A DNA stretch of 64,000 nucleotides, from contig OY987227.1 in assembly GCA_963920705.1 (NCBI GenBank), positions 5,939,143 through 6,003,142 of the forward strand. Direction: 5' to 3'. The notes under the pieces are model-generated. The model had not been told where the DNA came from. It made no database searches and saw only the letters and a program-made list of their open reading frames with translations. Position 1 is the stretch's first letter; the number at the start of each line of letters is the position of its first letter. This stretch comes from Odiellus spinosus. Taxonomy: Eukaryota > Arthropoda > Arachnida > Opiliones > Phalangiidae. Position numbers and translations under genes: made by a program. Shown one piece after another: positions 38,460-51,709 of the stretch.

Positions 38460-40400
38460 GCCCCGAGATCGTTTAGTAATCAGTTCGATAGCGGCGTCGA
38501 CGCGATCCTCATCGGACGCGATAATCACTCTTCTCCGAAACGACTATATAATATACTATTATTATCCGCCAAGCCGAGATCCGAACCCATAGAAAAACCG
38601 AACTAGCCGACTAATAACGACCGGGATATCGGCGGCGAACGACTAGTATATTATATTATTATTACGGTTGGCTCGGCGTCTACGGCGGATTATATAGCGG
38701 CCTTAAACCGGAGGAGCGAGAGACGGAGAGAGAAGACTATGGGGATATCGTTAGCGTATCGCGAGTCGCGGCTCGGGTCCAGTTGGCGACGATAGGAAAG
38801 GTATCTGGCGGTGTCGAGAAGAATGCCGGGTGGTTAACTAAACTCGCGAAAACAGAATGGGATGAAGATAAAGTCCGCTATGATACTCGACAAAACCCGG
38901 GGTATCGTTTGGCCAAAAAAGGGGGAAAGAGCGCCCGATATCTCGATGGGGGATATTATTCCAGCCGAAACCGGCCAGGGGGGAGGCCGGGGGTTCGCGT
39001 CCGGATCAGCCAAAAAGGGGGAGGGCCTCCGGGGGGGGGAGAGAGAGAGAACCGCCGCGGTAAAGGAGAGACGTGTCGGATAGCGGAGCCGAAAACGGAC
39101 TAGCGTCGCTGGTAAGCGAGCCCGAAGAGCGGGCCGTCCGAATCCACCGCGCGGGTCTCGCCTTACTCGTCCCTAGCCGCTGGTCTCTCCCCCTCACCCT
39201 CCATCCCCCGCTCGTCTTTACCTCTCTAAGAACAACGCTATTAGGGATAAACATAGGGTGGAGTTGGCGGGCAACGATAGGGTGTCAACTTCGGAACTCC
39301 GCGAGCTACGAAATCCGTCCCTCTCCCTCCCGTCTCCCCCCGTCCGAGTCTCCTCCTCCCGGCTTCCGCCCGTAGAAACGATATAGGCCTGAGCCGACAC
39401 GACGAGAACCTATCCAACGTATATCTCTTTCCAAAACCCGAGCCTATACTCTCCTTCCCGCCGAGTCTCTTTAATATTAGAAAGACGACCCGATCCGCCA
39501 AATGGGGGAAACCGAGGGGGGCGTACGGAAAAGGTTAGAGGGGGATAAGAAGCTTGGGAGAGAAAGTAAGGGAGCGAGATAAACGGGTGGAGAGTCCAAC
39601 ACCCCCGAATAAACAAAATAGATAGAGACGAAAACGGAAAAGCGGACGGATCGAAACTCGGTCCAGCCCGCATCGGCTTTCTTTCCGCTTTGATTCGTTC
39701 TTGGAATAGAGGCGTCTCGCTTCTCCATTGGCTCGAAAGAGGCTTCGGAATACGCGCGTCCAATCGATGGGCAAAAGCTACGCTTTACGAGTCCGACCGG
39801 AAAGAGAACCAGGGGGGGTTCGGGCTTCGAGCCTTCGTCTCTTCCCCGGCGCCGAGGTTAATAGGAACGCGGGGTGTGCGGGGGGGTAGTGAATCTCCGA
39901 GCCGCTTCGTTACTTCATTTCGATAACGCCGATAAAGCGAGAAATTCGTCTCAGCGACGCTAGAGACACCCGTCGGTGAAAAAGAGACGCGTTTCAACGA
40001 CATCTTTTTTATTTCTTTTTAGTCGTCTAACTCTAATTGCGTTCTCGAGTAGAAGGAGGGTTCCAATTTTTTTAAGCACCAGCTTGACGAGAGGAGGGTG
40101 GGGTGGATGGGGCGAGCACCCCGGCCAGGGAAAAGCGCCAACTTCTAGTCTTCCACAGTCTTCAATCTCGAAGGTTTTAGTCGGATCTCGTTTAAGGCCA
40201 CTGACGACTTTTTAAAATGGGGAGACGGAGACCGTACGCCGAACAAATTTGGACGGAAGACGTCAGATGGCGCCTCGGGCCTCCCAATAATTATCGCGGG
40301 TAACGACGGAATATCCCGAGAACGAATCCGGACGCGGAGTATCCAAAAGTCTCGGCGAAAACTATACAGTCCAAAAAATTGAGGACGTTATCGCTCTACG
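38460..40400 (-). promoter_or_regulatory. CpG-rich upstream region of Six3/6 (likely promoter and 5' UTR)
   Basis: Immediately upstream of the Six3/6 start codon, the sequence changes from AT-rich to clearly GC-rich with dense CpG (for example 39000-39200 and 39830-39960). Many overlapping frames on both strands arise only because GC-rich DNA has few stop codons. TATA-like stretches (TATATAATATAC and TATATTATATTATT) occur at about 38546-38560 and 38648-38662. No transcription start can be fixed from sequence. Confidence 0.5.
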
Positions 40401-43249
40401 GCTAGAAGATTGGAGACGATCGAAGAATTAAACGGGGTTAATCTAATTGGAGGAAAAAGTCCTTGGTCCTAGTAAGTTTGGCTATTATATCTTAGCTTAG
40501 ATAATTTTAAAATAAATAGTTTATTTCATTATCCCTTTAAAAATTTATTATTGCTTCTTAAAATTTCGTTAAATTCGGAAGAACTAGTTTACGATATTTT
40601 ACTGTCAATTTCATACGGTTTTATTTAAAGTTGAAAGGTCGCGCTAGCTAAGGAACACGTGCAAGATCGTTTGACCATTCGAGTTCTCAATGAACCTTTG
40701 AGATATAATAATCACGCACCTGCAAAATTCAACTTCGCGAAGGAAAAAAGGTATCTTTTTAAATCAGCGTGACTTATTCTCCATTTAGGCCGAAACTACA
40801 TCAGTCGATCCCCTTTCAAAATGAAATTCTCGGGAAAATGCCAAGGTAAATAAGATAAGAATGATCTCCCCGGCTGACGGAATATATTTTTCTAAAGACC
40901 TTTAAGAAATGGGTTGGGCGTGAAGACGCGGTTTTATCAGTATATAAACCTAGAGACGTCAATGTCAAGCCAAGCTCAACCACGAACATTCCAAAAAAGC
41001 GTGATAAACTCGAGCTATTACTAGGATTAGAATACGCGTGACACCAGTATTAGGGGGGTGGCCAATGAAATGAAATAAAGGGGGGGGGGCAATCTTGTTG
41101 AAATTCTCGCGAGGGAAAAAGGGCCTATATTTTAACAATTGGTACGAGAGTATAGGTACCGTGAATCTATTTGTCCCGTCAAAAACCAATGTTTGTTTCT
41201 TCTATTCATGCTAAAACCCCGCAACTCTGGTCCGTCCGGCTGCTAACAAAATTCGAAGCTTCTAGGGGTCAATCGTAGTTTTCAAAGTCTAAAAACCTAG
41301 TTCTTGCGTCTATCTATAAGTAAACGATTTCGCTTTTCAAAGGGATACTGAAATGAGGAATCTTATATTCGCCACGATATGGAAACGATAGTGTGAACGT
41401 AGCTAAATTGACTTCAAGCAATTTTTTTTTTTTTGGAAAAAGAATCTCTACATTTAACCTCAAACTTTTCCATTTTGACCTTTCGAAAATGTTTAAAAAT
41501 CGTTTCAACGTCTCTAGTGTGAACGTAGCTTTTCAATACCGTTTCTAAAAACCCAAATCAATTAGAAATAACTCTTCGTTAGAGTTTAGCGATCTCTTTA
41601 ATGACTATTTGTCCAACCAAAAGTAAAAAAAAAAAATAAAAAAAAAGTTAATTCACTTTCCCTTTTAAAAAGGAGAGAATAGTCCCATAGGTTTGCGTGC
41701 ATTGAAACCCCCAACTGATTGGCATCGCGGAGAGAGCTATCAACTTATAAAGACTTGACCAGAAAAATCCCTCCTATCTTTTATTTCTAAACGATTCTAT
41801 CTTTTCGATCTCGATACGCGATACGCTATTTCGTTCGATCAATTTCAACCAACGAGTATCGAAGCCTAACTGGGTGAATTTCGTTAATAACGATAACCAG
41901 GCTGATTTTTCATTTCTCCCTTAAAAGCGCTTCGTTATTTCGAACAAATCGAACGAGAGTTGCGAAACTCGAGAGAATTTTCCGAGTCGAATTTGAAGCC
42001 ACCTTGAAAGCCGTGGCTATACGTTTTGATCGCGTTAAGGAGCTAAGGGTCGCGCCTCGGTACTAAGTATCGTCTAAACTCGAAAAAAGAGCGCGTATCG
42101 AGTATTTTCGATAAAATATCTCGACGTAAAATGAATCTGGAAAATATTCGGTTTATTTCATTCGGAGATTTCAACGCGCGTAATAATAAGATTCCCTCGT
42201 ATCTCTAAGACGAAATAGTATCGCAATCGAGCTGCCTTTATTAGAATTCTCCGGTTGAAACTGACTGTAATAGGGAAGGGAAGTTTTCAAAATACAATAA
42301 AATTCATTTGGAAATTTCATCACGAGTTAAGCCTAACTCGACGGATCTCAACGTAGAGAGATAATGGGTAAACGCGCCTTCGACCGCGTTGTCATTTCGA
42401 GGTGGAAATGGGACCTTTTCCTCGATTTGTAAGGATAAAAGTAGATGGCTGAATAGGTGTTGGAGCGAGAAACGAGGCTAAAGGTGCTTTTTGTTCAGCG
42501 ACCCGAAATCCGCGCACGCCCGCTCCTCCCTGGTCCTCCTGGCTATTACAGAGCGGGGGAAAGGGGATCCCTGGTCCTCCCCATCACCATATGGAGCTTG
42601 CCCGGGTCGCCATTATTCCGAGTCCACTATATTGAAACGCTATTATTCGGAACCTATAGGGAGGACATTTCGGGGGGGGGGGGGGGGGTTGAGGAATGAC
42701 TGGTATACGACTAAGGATGAACCCTTAAAAGGTTAGAACGAGATTTAAAGTGACAGTCAAGAGGAACAAAAAATGAAATATTTAAAAAATTGAATTAACC
42801 CGTAATGCATTTAGAGTTATTTTTAAATATATATTAAAAGATTCAAACTTCAACGCGTTGAGTAGATTATGATTTTGAAGACATCTATTGACCTATTCCA
42901 GGGACGCAGCCATTATAGGTTGAATTTTAGTCTAACGGGGTAATCTTAGAGGGAAACAACGTGGAGGAGCGCCATCTACAATTTTTATTTCCTCTCGGCT
43001 AACACCTTGGTATTTTCTCTATCCATGAAATCGATTTTAAAAGAGCGATGAACGATTTAAATAACCTTTCCATTTCAGCCTCCCTCGAAAGTAAGAGCCC
43101 GCGCGTCCAACCATAACCCTTAATTACATCTTGACCGTCTTTCCCCTTCTATCCATATAGGGAGAAATGACCGCGGGGCAGGCTCAGATATATACCTAAA
43201 ATATAGACGCGTTATTAGTTAAAGCAGGCTAAGGAGACAACGTAATTCG
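40401..43249. other. Intergenic region, no gene recognised
   Basis: Two direct copies of AGTGTGAACGTAGCT (about 41391 and 41516) mark probable remnants of the ACGTTCACACTAG-type element family. G-runs lie at about 41081-41090 and 42672-42688 (17 G). No coding exon is seen. Confidence 0.4.
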
Positions 43250-43335
43250 CGGTAGCGCAGCCTGTAAAAGTGTTTCAACAGCATTCCCGGACGCTCTACG
43301 GGGTAGAACTCTACCAGGGGCTGTACTGGAAAAAT
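43250..43335 (-). repeat. SINE-like dispersed repeat copy
   Basis: The minus strand reads CCCCTGGTAGAGTTCTACC and ends with GAAACACTTTTACAGGCTGC. The first part resembles a tRNA D-arm (box A) and the last part matches the copies at 30597 and 48276. A tRNA-derived SINE is a possible origin, but no good box B was found. Confidence 0.35.
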
Positions 43336-45377
43336 AATGTTTGAAAAAAGTCTGGCTCAAAAAAAAAATCCATATCATTAAATATAATATTTAGGCCCTC
43401 GTTTTCCTTAAATAAATTTATATCGACGATATTTCTCTCCCTACTATATAGGGTAGGTATAATATCGAGTAAGTTTCGAATAATAAGAATGAGGCGTTAG
43501 ATATACGTACTTGGCGACTCGTTTGACGGATAATAAAACTCGAGATCAAGTTGTTTCGATACTCGAACCCCGGGGCTCAATATCAAAACGGGAAAAACAG
43601 AAAAAAATAGTGGAAAAGCGATCCCCCGGTTTCTGAATAAGAGCCTCTTTGATTTGGCCGACAACAAAAAGTCTTTCGCGAACACCACGATCACAAAGAG
43701 ACGGATCTATGGAGAGCGACGTTCGCACCGTAAACTTACGTTCGTAATCGTCCGGAATCTACAGTTTACCATAATGTTAACACTAACAACCACCTCTCCC
43801 AAGTATCTGCGAGAGCTAAATAAATACTTAAGTGATAACGAGCTCGTGCTAGATCAAAATAAGTCGAAAGAGGTATTTCAACAGCTACAATTCCAAACTT
43901 TCTCACTCACTTAGCGGTTCGAAGGGCTGACCACATCCCGTATCTTTGATTGTATTAAAATGATTACCTGCCTGACTACGCATTCAGTACTAACAAAGGC
44001 TGTATAATAATTTTCGTAATCGCGTAATCGCTGTACAGATTTTAGGGAAGTGGTTAGCCTCTCGAAGCTGCTAAGCCTTGGTTACTTCTTTCTAAGAATC
44101 GGTCTCAGATACGCGGTTGATTGGTTTTGAATTTGGGAATCCAACAGGAACAGAAAAGCAATCCCACACATAGCATTAACAGATTTTAACGAACGTAACA
44201 CCGTTAAATATTGTTATATCTCCCGTTATTTTAGTTCAATGTGAATGTTTTTTTCGTCCCAATGGAATTCACTATTACGCGATTTCGTCTGGGCACTCGT
44301 CTATTAGCTCGAGTTTTTGTCAAGTAGGTAACAACACGTATAGTTCGATATCTCATTGAAACCTCAAATAATTATAGAAACTTATAACGAACTAGCGCGA
44401 ACGAGACTCGGTATGGTATTATAGACCCGCGAGGTGATATCGTACAATGGGGTCAGGATGGGACAGGGAGGGATGGAGGGGGAGGATGGGGTTTAGATAT
44501 AGACTCGATCCAAAGTAGGTATCAAGCGACGAATTACTTCGGATCACGAACGACATTTTTACGGTTCAACAAATTCAAATCCCCCGTTCGACTATCGGAT
44601 AGCCCTAACGTAAATCAGTCGCAATTCGCGTCAGGTAACAATCCTAGGGCTATCTATTTGGCTTCTCGGTTATAGAAAGGTTCAATAACGTAGTATAGTT
44701 CGATACCCCGTTGAAAACTTGTAAAGTTTATATAGTGTCGAGCTGAATAGAGTTCTAGAGATCTTTTACAAAACTCGCGTGAACTCGGGGGTATAGGGTA
44801 TACAGTAAGCGCCCCTCGCCACCAAAAAGCGAATATAGGCCTAAAAAAATGGCGAGAATAGTTTAATCCGAAACGTATCGCGGCTATAGACTGGCAAACT
44901 AAGTCCTATTGTTGGACCGAGCCAATATATCCAAAGTATATATACACTCTCGAGGTTTAGAACTCCGTGCCGATGACAAAAACGGAGGCGTCGAACAGTG
45001 AGAGATTTCTTTGAATTTAAAACGACCCCGAGAAATTCGCCACTCCAAAAAACCCTACGATCTCGTACCCTCTCTCCCCTTCCTCCCCCTCTCCTATCCA
45101 TAGCTGGATTATTATTGTATTTTTATTATACATTATACGCGTATAACTACAAGGTGTTAATAATACGAGCCGGCAGATATTATACACGCCCTACACGAGG
45201 GAAAACTAAGTACATCGTATTAATGTTTGATATTTATCATCTTGTTAAGTTGGAATATTTATTGAAACGAGAGCCGCTAGAATTTCGAATATTGGTTTAA
45301 AAAGACATTGTAGCTTTTGAATATATTAATTATTGTATATATACGCTTTTTAACTCGTAGAGTAAGCCACAACGGAA
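43336..45377. other. Intergenic region, no gene recognised
   Basis: Short frames at 43497-43914 and 44841-45300 show no conserved motifs. Nothing else is seen. Confidence 0.4.
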
Positions 45378-45385
45378 AATTAATT

Positions 45386-45672
45386 GCAGGGTTGCCACAG
45401 TTTTTTCAGATTTAAATTTCCTGACTTTTCCCAGTTTTTCCCTAACCTTTTCCAACAATTTTCCTTGACCGTTTCAGCTAATACTACACAACTTTTAACC
45501 TTTTATTTTTTATATAATCGCCAAACCTTTTGCACGCGTATATTTGTTCTTTTCCGCAGATAATGATTGTAATTTCCTGGCTTCTTGAAAGATCTTAAAA
45601 TTCCCCGAATTTTCCCTTACTTTTTTGGTTCATTTTCAAATTCCCTGTTTTCCCTGACCTTTGGCAACCCTG
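45386..45672. mobile_element. hAT-like non-autonomous element
   Basis: The ends are CAGGGTTGCCA and TGGCAACCCTG, an 11-bp perfect inverted repeat. Perfect 8-bp target duplications AATTAATT lie at 45378-45385 and 45673-45680. The interior is a run of loosely repeated CCCTGACTTTTCC-like words, shared with the element at 50398-51074. It has no coding capacity. Confidence 0.85.
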
Positions 45673-45680
45673 AATTAATT

Positions 45681-48275
45681 TTTATATGGCTAGCTACGAG
45701 TTGGGAAACTTATTTCTTCCATTATAGTTCAAAAACGTATTCAAAGTCGGAATTATAAATTGTATAATAAAGGACACGATACAAGCTGTAGGGAAGTCAA
45801 ATATACAGGGTGTGTCGCGAGCGTCAAATCGCGTTAAAATTGGTAAACAAAATCGCGTCGACGTATAATAGAAAATCGTTGTTTATACTCGAGTGATAAG
45901 AATTTTAAATACACCACTTTAAGAAGTAAGCCTATATGAACTTCAAACAGCTAGGGTTAAAGCGAGACTAGGGGAGTTTGATTTTGATTTTTGGATATAG
46001 TTTAACGCATAGGGGACCAATCCATCAAAGTGTATATATATATACAGACATCGTCTGACGCAACGCCGCGCGCGGGACTTCATACTTTTAATAAAAGAAG
46101 AGATGAAGTGGCAATTGATTTAGTTTACAATGTCGGCACCCTCGTTTCAAATACACTTTGCCCGCTCGATGGAAGTCTATAATATAGCAAAATAGTCTAA
46201 ATCGAGGCTCGTACAAAAGCCCTCTATCCTAAAACTGCTTGTAAAAACGCCGCTTCCCTCGGTTCTTCACCCAATACGGACAAGCGTTTCCCTAAAAAAA
46301 GGTCACTAAACTAACACTACTCTAGGGAGAAAGAGGGGTTGAAGAGACGCGTTCAATTTCTAAGCTTGGAAGGAACCAATTTGTCCGTAGTAAAACGTTT
46401 TTTCAATGGGTAAAAAAGGGTCCATTTCAAGGTTGAAATTAAATATTCACGTATTTTCAAATTTACAAGCGTATATAAGAAGTCGGCAGCACTTCGCCTT
46501 TGGTTGTAGTAATTGGAATAAGGAAAAAAACGCGATACGCCGATTCTCCATACTCGGGTCCCTCGGAGTCACGGAAACACTCTTCGTTTTCAGCGAGTCT
46601 AAAACCGCCAGAGCTCCTCCCGTTTACGTCTCTATTACCCGATTGGCTAGAAGTTTTATTTCCGCTCTCGTAAAAAAAATCGATATTAAATAAAGTGCAA
46701 AGCTAGAAGAGGCGCGTTTACGTCCGCCAGATTGACCCGGTTATCTCTCCGTCCCTCAGCGTGGCTTCGTTGCTAGAGTATATTTTCTTTCCTTATTTCA
46801 AATGTATATCTTTTCACTTAACTTTTAATCTATCTCAATCAATTTTCCCTCGGTGTTTTTTATTTCAACAGAGGGAGAGCCGATTGGTCGGGAATCCGAT
46901 GACGTATCGAGATGACGTTAGAGCGGAACGATTTTCATCAAAAAGGCAAACAAGCGACGGAGAGGGACGCCAATTTTGGACAAAAGGAAGTTTTTTTATT
47001 CCATCTAGTCATTGCGATGAAGAAAGCTTTTCCCATCGGGTTTTCCTTGATGAAACGAATCAACAATCAAAAACCTCGCCAACCCCCCCCCCCCCCGAAA
47101 GAACGGAACGACGCGCCCGGGGGCATCTACCTCCTTGTTCTATACGGCAAAAAATGAAGGGGGTCGAAAGGGGGACTACTACTCGAAAAGGAAATCTCCC
47201 TGGCGGGTCTTTTCCAAAATTAAAAGCCAATCTACTTTGGAAGGGTACGAGCCCCCTTTTTTCCAACCCCCGGTTGGGCTTGTCCCCCCGAAGGCGCCGA
47301 TAACCTAATTAACTATCCATAGGAAGACAAATGATTGGAGTTATTATTAAGGGAACTCGACCTTTATATATCGTCTTTTGATTTGTCACTCGTTACACTC
47401 CCTCGTCTAGAAATTAATTTTTCTATATACGAAACAATCGCGCCTTAGATAAACATTTATTACAATCGGTTTCAATTTATTTTGGAGATTTCTAAGAGAA
47501 TTATTAAATATAGCCTGATTAACTTATTAATAAACACATTGAGGAACGAATCTCGAAACGCGAGTTAACTTTGAAGGAACTTAAGTCAAATATATCTTGG
47601 CTTTCTTTCACTCGGAACTCGCGTCTTTACGGGTGTCAGCGGATATAATTAGGAAAAGAAGCTCAAATTTGGCGCCTAATTTCGCCATTGGCGCGCAAAG
47701 CCACAGATTTCACAGTATTCGTTCTATAGAGCTCGCCCTATCGAGCGGAAACCAGCGCCCCCGAGCGGCGCGATAAAGAGATCGAGATATTCCGCGCGTA
47801 ACGTACATGGCCATGTATTCATTTACATATCGCGTTAAGAAAAGGTAAAAAAAAAATGTTGGAGCAGTTCGCGTTCGCCTTTTAGAGCTCGAGTAACTAA
47901 AGATTTAGTAAAAAAAATATATCCCCCGATTATTGCACGAAATTCTTGAAAATTAATTAGTTTCGAGGAATAATCGTCTTAATTTGAAAGCTAAACGTTA
48001 CAAAAATTATGATTAAAAATCCGCCTAAAAAAATTAATATTTGAGTTTGAAATCGTACGAAATAACTTGGAAATAAAAGGAATTACCCACCCTAGTTAAA
48101 CCGATATTTTAAATTAAATTGTACGAGATATTTTCCCGATATTAAAGATAATTTATTTATTCCATGTCCGAGCGCCATAATTCAAAGGCGATTAGAAATA
48201 TTTCAGAGTCAGGAAATTATTATAGTAAATATAATCGTTACGTTTTAACAAGAATCAGAGAATACTGTATATTCT
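45681..48275. other. Intergenic region, no gene recognised
   Basis: The longest frame (46761-47303 plus, 180 codons) starts at GTG, has a low-complexity Pro/Arg-rich end and no recognised domain. A C-run lies at about 47085-47096. Confidence 0.4.
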
Positions 48276-48415
48276 GCGCCTGTAAAGGCGTTTAATCCAC
48301 CAAGCTTCGCGGTGCGCATAAAAGCCCAACCACGTGGGGCTCTCGATAACGTTAATTTCCCATAGAACGCCCGTAGAAGTGTTCTACCAGCTGAGCGGCG
48401 CTGCGCGACAACAAG
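48276..48415 (-). repeat. SINE-like dispersed repeat copy (longest)
   Basis: On the minus strand this begins GCCGCTCAGCTGGTAGAAC, very like the D-arm (box A) of a tRNA gene, and ends AACGCCTTTACAGGCGC. It shares the terminal word with 30597 and 43250. The expected GGTTCGA box B is not clear, so it is a diverged tRNA-derived repeat rather than a tRNA gene. Confidence 0.4.
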
Positions 48416-48562
48416 ACGCCTATTAGGGGTAAACCAGCGTCTCCTCCTTATTAAAACGAATAACGTGAAGCATTTCAATTGAAAAGATACGAGCAATATC
48501 AGAAAAAAATGGGTTCTTCAGTCTTCAAATATTTAAAAACGCGAATTAAAGACGAGCGCGTA

Positions 48563-48945
48563 TTAAAGGGAGAATGCAACCTAACAAAAAGTGATTTTTA
48601 TCATTCCTAATCGTTTAAATAGGCCTAGTTGGTTAGTAAACTAGAAATTAATTTAAAATAGGCTTAGCAGGATTCATGGAGATCAGCTGAATTTCTTCGC
48701 GTTTGATGGGTCATCGACCAATGAGCAGAGGCCCGTCGTTAAGGCGAGATCTCCTAGATACTTCCAATAACATTCAATTGGTCTCTGACCCATCAACGCT
48801 AAGAAATTCAGGTGATCTCCATGAATATAGCTAAGCCAGTTTTACATTTAAGTCTTAAATTTATTTCTAGTTTAATATTTATTTATAAATGTTTTTACTG
48901 GTGGATTAGGCCTATTTAAACGATATGGAATCAATCTCCATCTAA
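48563..48945. mobile_element. Palindromic element, TTAAAGGGAGAATG family, copy 1
   Basis: It starts TTAAAGGGAGAATGCAAC. The arms are inverted: TCGTTTAAATAGGCCTA near 48612 pairs with 48907-48924, and GATTCATGGAGATCA near 48672 pairs with TGATCTCCATGAATA near 48812. Related copies at 54637 and 62729 carry nested insertions. The target duplication was not identified. Confidence 0.65.
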
Positions 48946-50397
48946 TAATATATTTCCAAATACATTATTTTTTCTGGGGGAATCTGGGGGAGTTAAGAAA
49001 ATCTAGGTGAGAGATACGGTTTGAGCGCGAACGCGTCTTCTACTTGGGGTATTGGATGTTGCGAGAAAGGTGGGGAGGGGGGTCTTCTTTGGAATCTATT
49101 TTGTTCGGGGGCGCCCGGGGCTCGGTATTACGCGGCTTCTCAAAAATGTATAACGGGGTTCTTGTTGGATCCAATTTGTAAAGCAATGCCAAGATTTTTC
49201 AATCCTCGCCTCCCCTTTTTGTCGGCTTTCCATCGAGACATACATAAACCATGAAGCCGTTACCCACATCATACACCCAGCCACCCACCCAGCGCCTTCC
49301 GAATATCATTTCGCCCGCGGATATAGTCGAGAACACGCTTAGAATAGTAACGAATAGTCGTAGGAACGGCTTATTTCACGCTTATTTAGAGCCTTTTCTA
49401 AGATTTAAACCAAATATAAATGGAATCTCGCAACCGGAATTTGCCGCGCGTCCGTAGCTAGAATAACCCACATTTCTATATAAAACCGAAACAATGATAA
49501 TAGGTATACCTATAGGTTTCATAGGCGCCGTTAACTAAAGATGGACAATGGCTAAAGGGAGAGCGTGGTCAAAATCAACCCGAGTTGGCGCCACTATCGT
49601 AGTAGTTAGGACCCAATCTTCTATTTCTCTCAAACCTTAGTAGGCGCTGAACGCTCGAACTGAGACGGGACTGGAAGGGTTCTTCGGGGTCTCCGCCCTC
49701 GACTAAATCTCTTCTTCCGTTTCGGAATTGAGGAGAAAGCGCCGACGAGCGCCTTCCAGCTAGAAAGCGTAAATAGGGCTAGAGCGAAGCGTTGATCGGC
49801 GTTCACACGCGAGCCGCTATATGATAGAGTATATATACATATTCGCCTACAGCCATAAAGCTCTTTCAATCCCCAGGATTTGCCATCATCATCCCACTAA
49901 CGTTACGTACAGTTGGTGAGCCAGCGCAGTGATAAAAAGGAGGAAGATGAAGAGGAGGATGATGGCGTATCGTCGGAGATATAGTCGCACCCCGCGTGCC
50001 ACCGGGCATTTTACCAAAGTGAAGAAATGAAAATAGGCCTTTCAGAATGGAAATTGAGAAGAGAGAAGACTCTACGAATACAAAATGAGATTTCAACGCC
50101 TTTCTTACTACAAAAACCCTTCCCCCATCAATCCTCCCCCTCTCACACTTCAGAACTCGCTTTTTTTATATATAAATATATTTTATTCTATAAATTTCGA
50201 GTGGTATTCTCGCGAATAAAGGAGCCTACCAAGCGTACCTGGATTTCGAAAATAAAATCTTTTCTTTTTTTGTAAAAACTGATGAATAATAAAGATTTAA
50301 TACATACGCCTAAATGATCTTAAAGCGAATAAATAAATTATATATTTATAGTCAAGAAATTATCCACGAGTCAAGAACTTCTTGACTACACCCGTTA
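48946..50397. other. Intergenic region, no gene recognised
   Basis: Short frames near 49021-49284 and 49630-50275 have no conserved features. Nothing else is seen. Confidence 0.4.
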
Positions 50398-51074
50398 CAG
50401 GGTTCGTACAAAATTTTGGAAATTAATTTCCCTGACTTTTCCAGATTTCCCTGACCATTTCTAAATAATTTCCCTGACCAATTATAATATTTTTTTCATG
50501 AATTTATTCTTACGAGCTTGAGCTGTTGGCAATTCCCACATTTTATTTGACATAGTTTATCAATCGGGGTCAGCTGATAGTTTACTCGGAATATGAGAAA
50601 CAATTTGAATCTCTGGGCAAATATTTTCAGTTTATAATAATTACGTTACAAACTTACAACTGACTGGTAAACCAATCATAAACAGTTCCTTGACACGTAC
50701 CAAAATATTTATTTTCTTTAACCATTTGCGCTATTTACAAATTCCGTAACTTTTCCCTGACATATTGGACCAATTTTCAAATTCCCTGACTTTTCCTTGC
50801 CCTTTTGGGCCACTTTCCAAATTCCCTGACTTTGCCCCCTCCTATTGGAGCAATTTTCAAATTCCCTGACTTTTCATTGACCTTTTGGGCCACTTTCCAA
50901 ATTCCCTGACTTTGTCCCGTCCTTTTGGAGCAATTTTCAAATTCCCTGACTTTTCATTGACCTTTTGGGCCACTTTCCAAATTCCCTGACTTTTTGGGCC
51001 AATTTCCAAATTCCCCGAGTTTTTGGGCCAATTCCCTGACTTTTCCAGGTTTTCCAGGTTGTGTACGAACCCTG
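50398..51074. mobile_element. hAT-like element with internal CCCTGACTTTT repeats
   Basis: The ends are CAGGGTTCGTACA and TGTACGAACCCTG (13-bp inverted repeat, one extra base on the right). A shared CGTTA flank (50393-50397 and 51075-51079) may be what is left of the target duplication. From about 50740 to 51040 the interior is a higher-order tandem repeat of CAAATTCCCTGACTTTTC alternating with GACCTTTTGGGCCACTTTC. No coding frame is seen. Confidence 0.8.
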
Positions 51075-51184
51075 CGTTATTCTCGGCTATAGTTAATAAT
51101 CTATTGGTGGTTACTGAAACAAGATTTCTCGAACAATCAATTAATTTTTAATTTATATCTTTTTCAACTAAGCTTCAAAAAATT

Positions 51185-51412
51185 ATGACGTTAACAGTTT
51201 TCTACGTTTTGAAACGAGGCCATTATTATAATCTCTTATCGTTAGAGAATAGGGCTAAGTTCAACGACGCCTACCGAAGAATCCGGTACAAGCTACCGCT
51301 TAACGTATTCAATACGGAAGCGGTTTCTCCAGTACGTTTCGTTGAACTTAGCCCCGGTTCGTTCGTATATACCGTCGATGAGTTCAAGGAAAACCGTGTT
51401 TTTAATAGATAA
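51185..51412 (+). CDS. Hypothetical 75-residue open frame, doubtful
   Basis: An ATG-started frame lies 298 bp upstream of the PGRP start codon, on the same strand. The peptide begins MTLTVFYVLKRGHYYNLLSL and ends in a charged stretch. I recognise no domain. The frame overlaps a nested inverted repeat (GGGCTAAGTTCAACGA at 51252-51267 against 51339-51354; ACCGCTT at 51295-51301 against 51318-51324; GTATT against AATAC at the centre). That argues for a structured non-coding element rather than a gene. It could also be an upstream ORF or 5' leader of the PGRP transcript. Confidence 0.2.
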   Translation: MTLTVFYVLKRGHYYNLLSLENRAKFNDAYRRIRYKLPLNVFNTEAVSPVRFVELSPGSFVYTVDEFKENRVFNR

Positions 51413-51709
51413 TAAATCTATATTAATTCTAATAATAGGCGATTAAAAACGCCCTAAAAGATAGTTAAATAATACTCTAGGCTCAATCGGGGATTAAACG
51501 TAAAATATTTTTAATCTGTTTAACGCGATTGCATTTATAATGTCGACCACGCTAATCTTATCAACCCTCGAGCGAGATAATTACCTATCGAAATATAGTA
51601 AATGGATCAAAACAAAACCCGGCCAAATAGAACACTAGAATTAGATCCAAACGGAACCTACGATCAGCTATTACCTAAAAAGATTTTCCCATCGCGGAGT
51701 ATTTGAAAT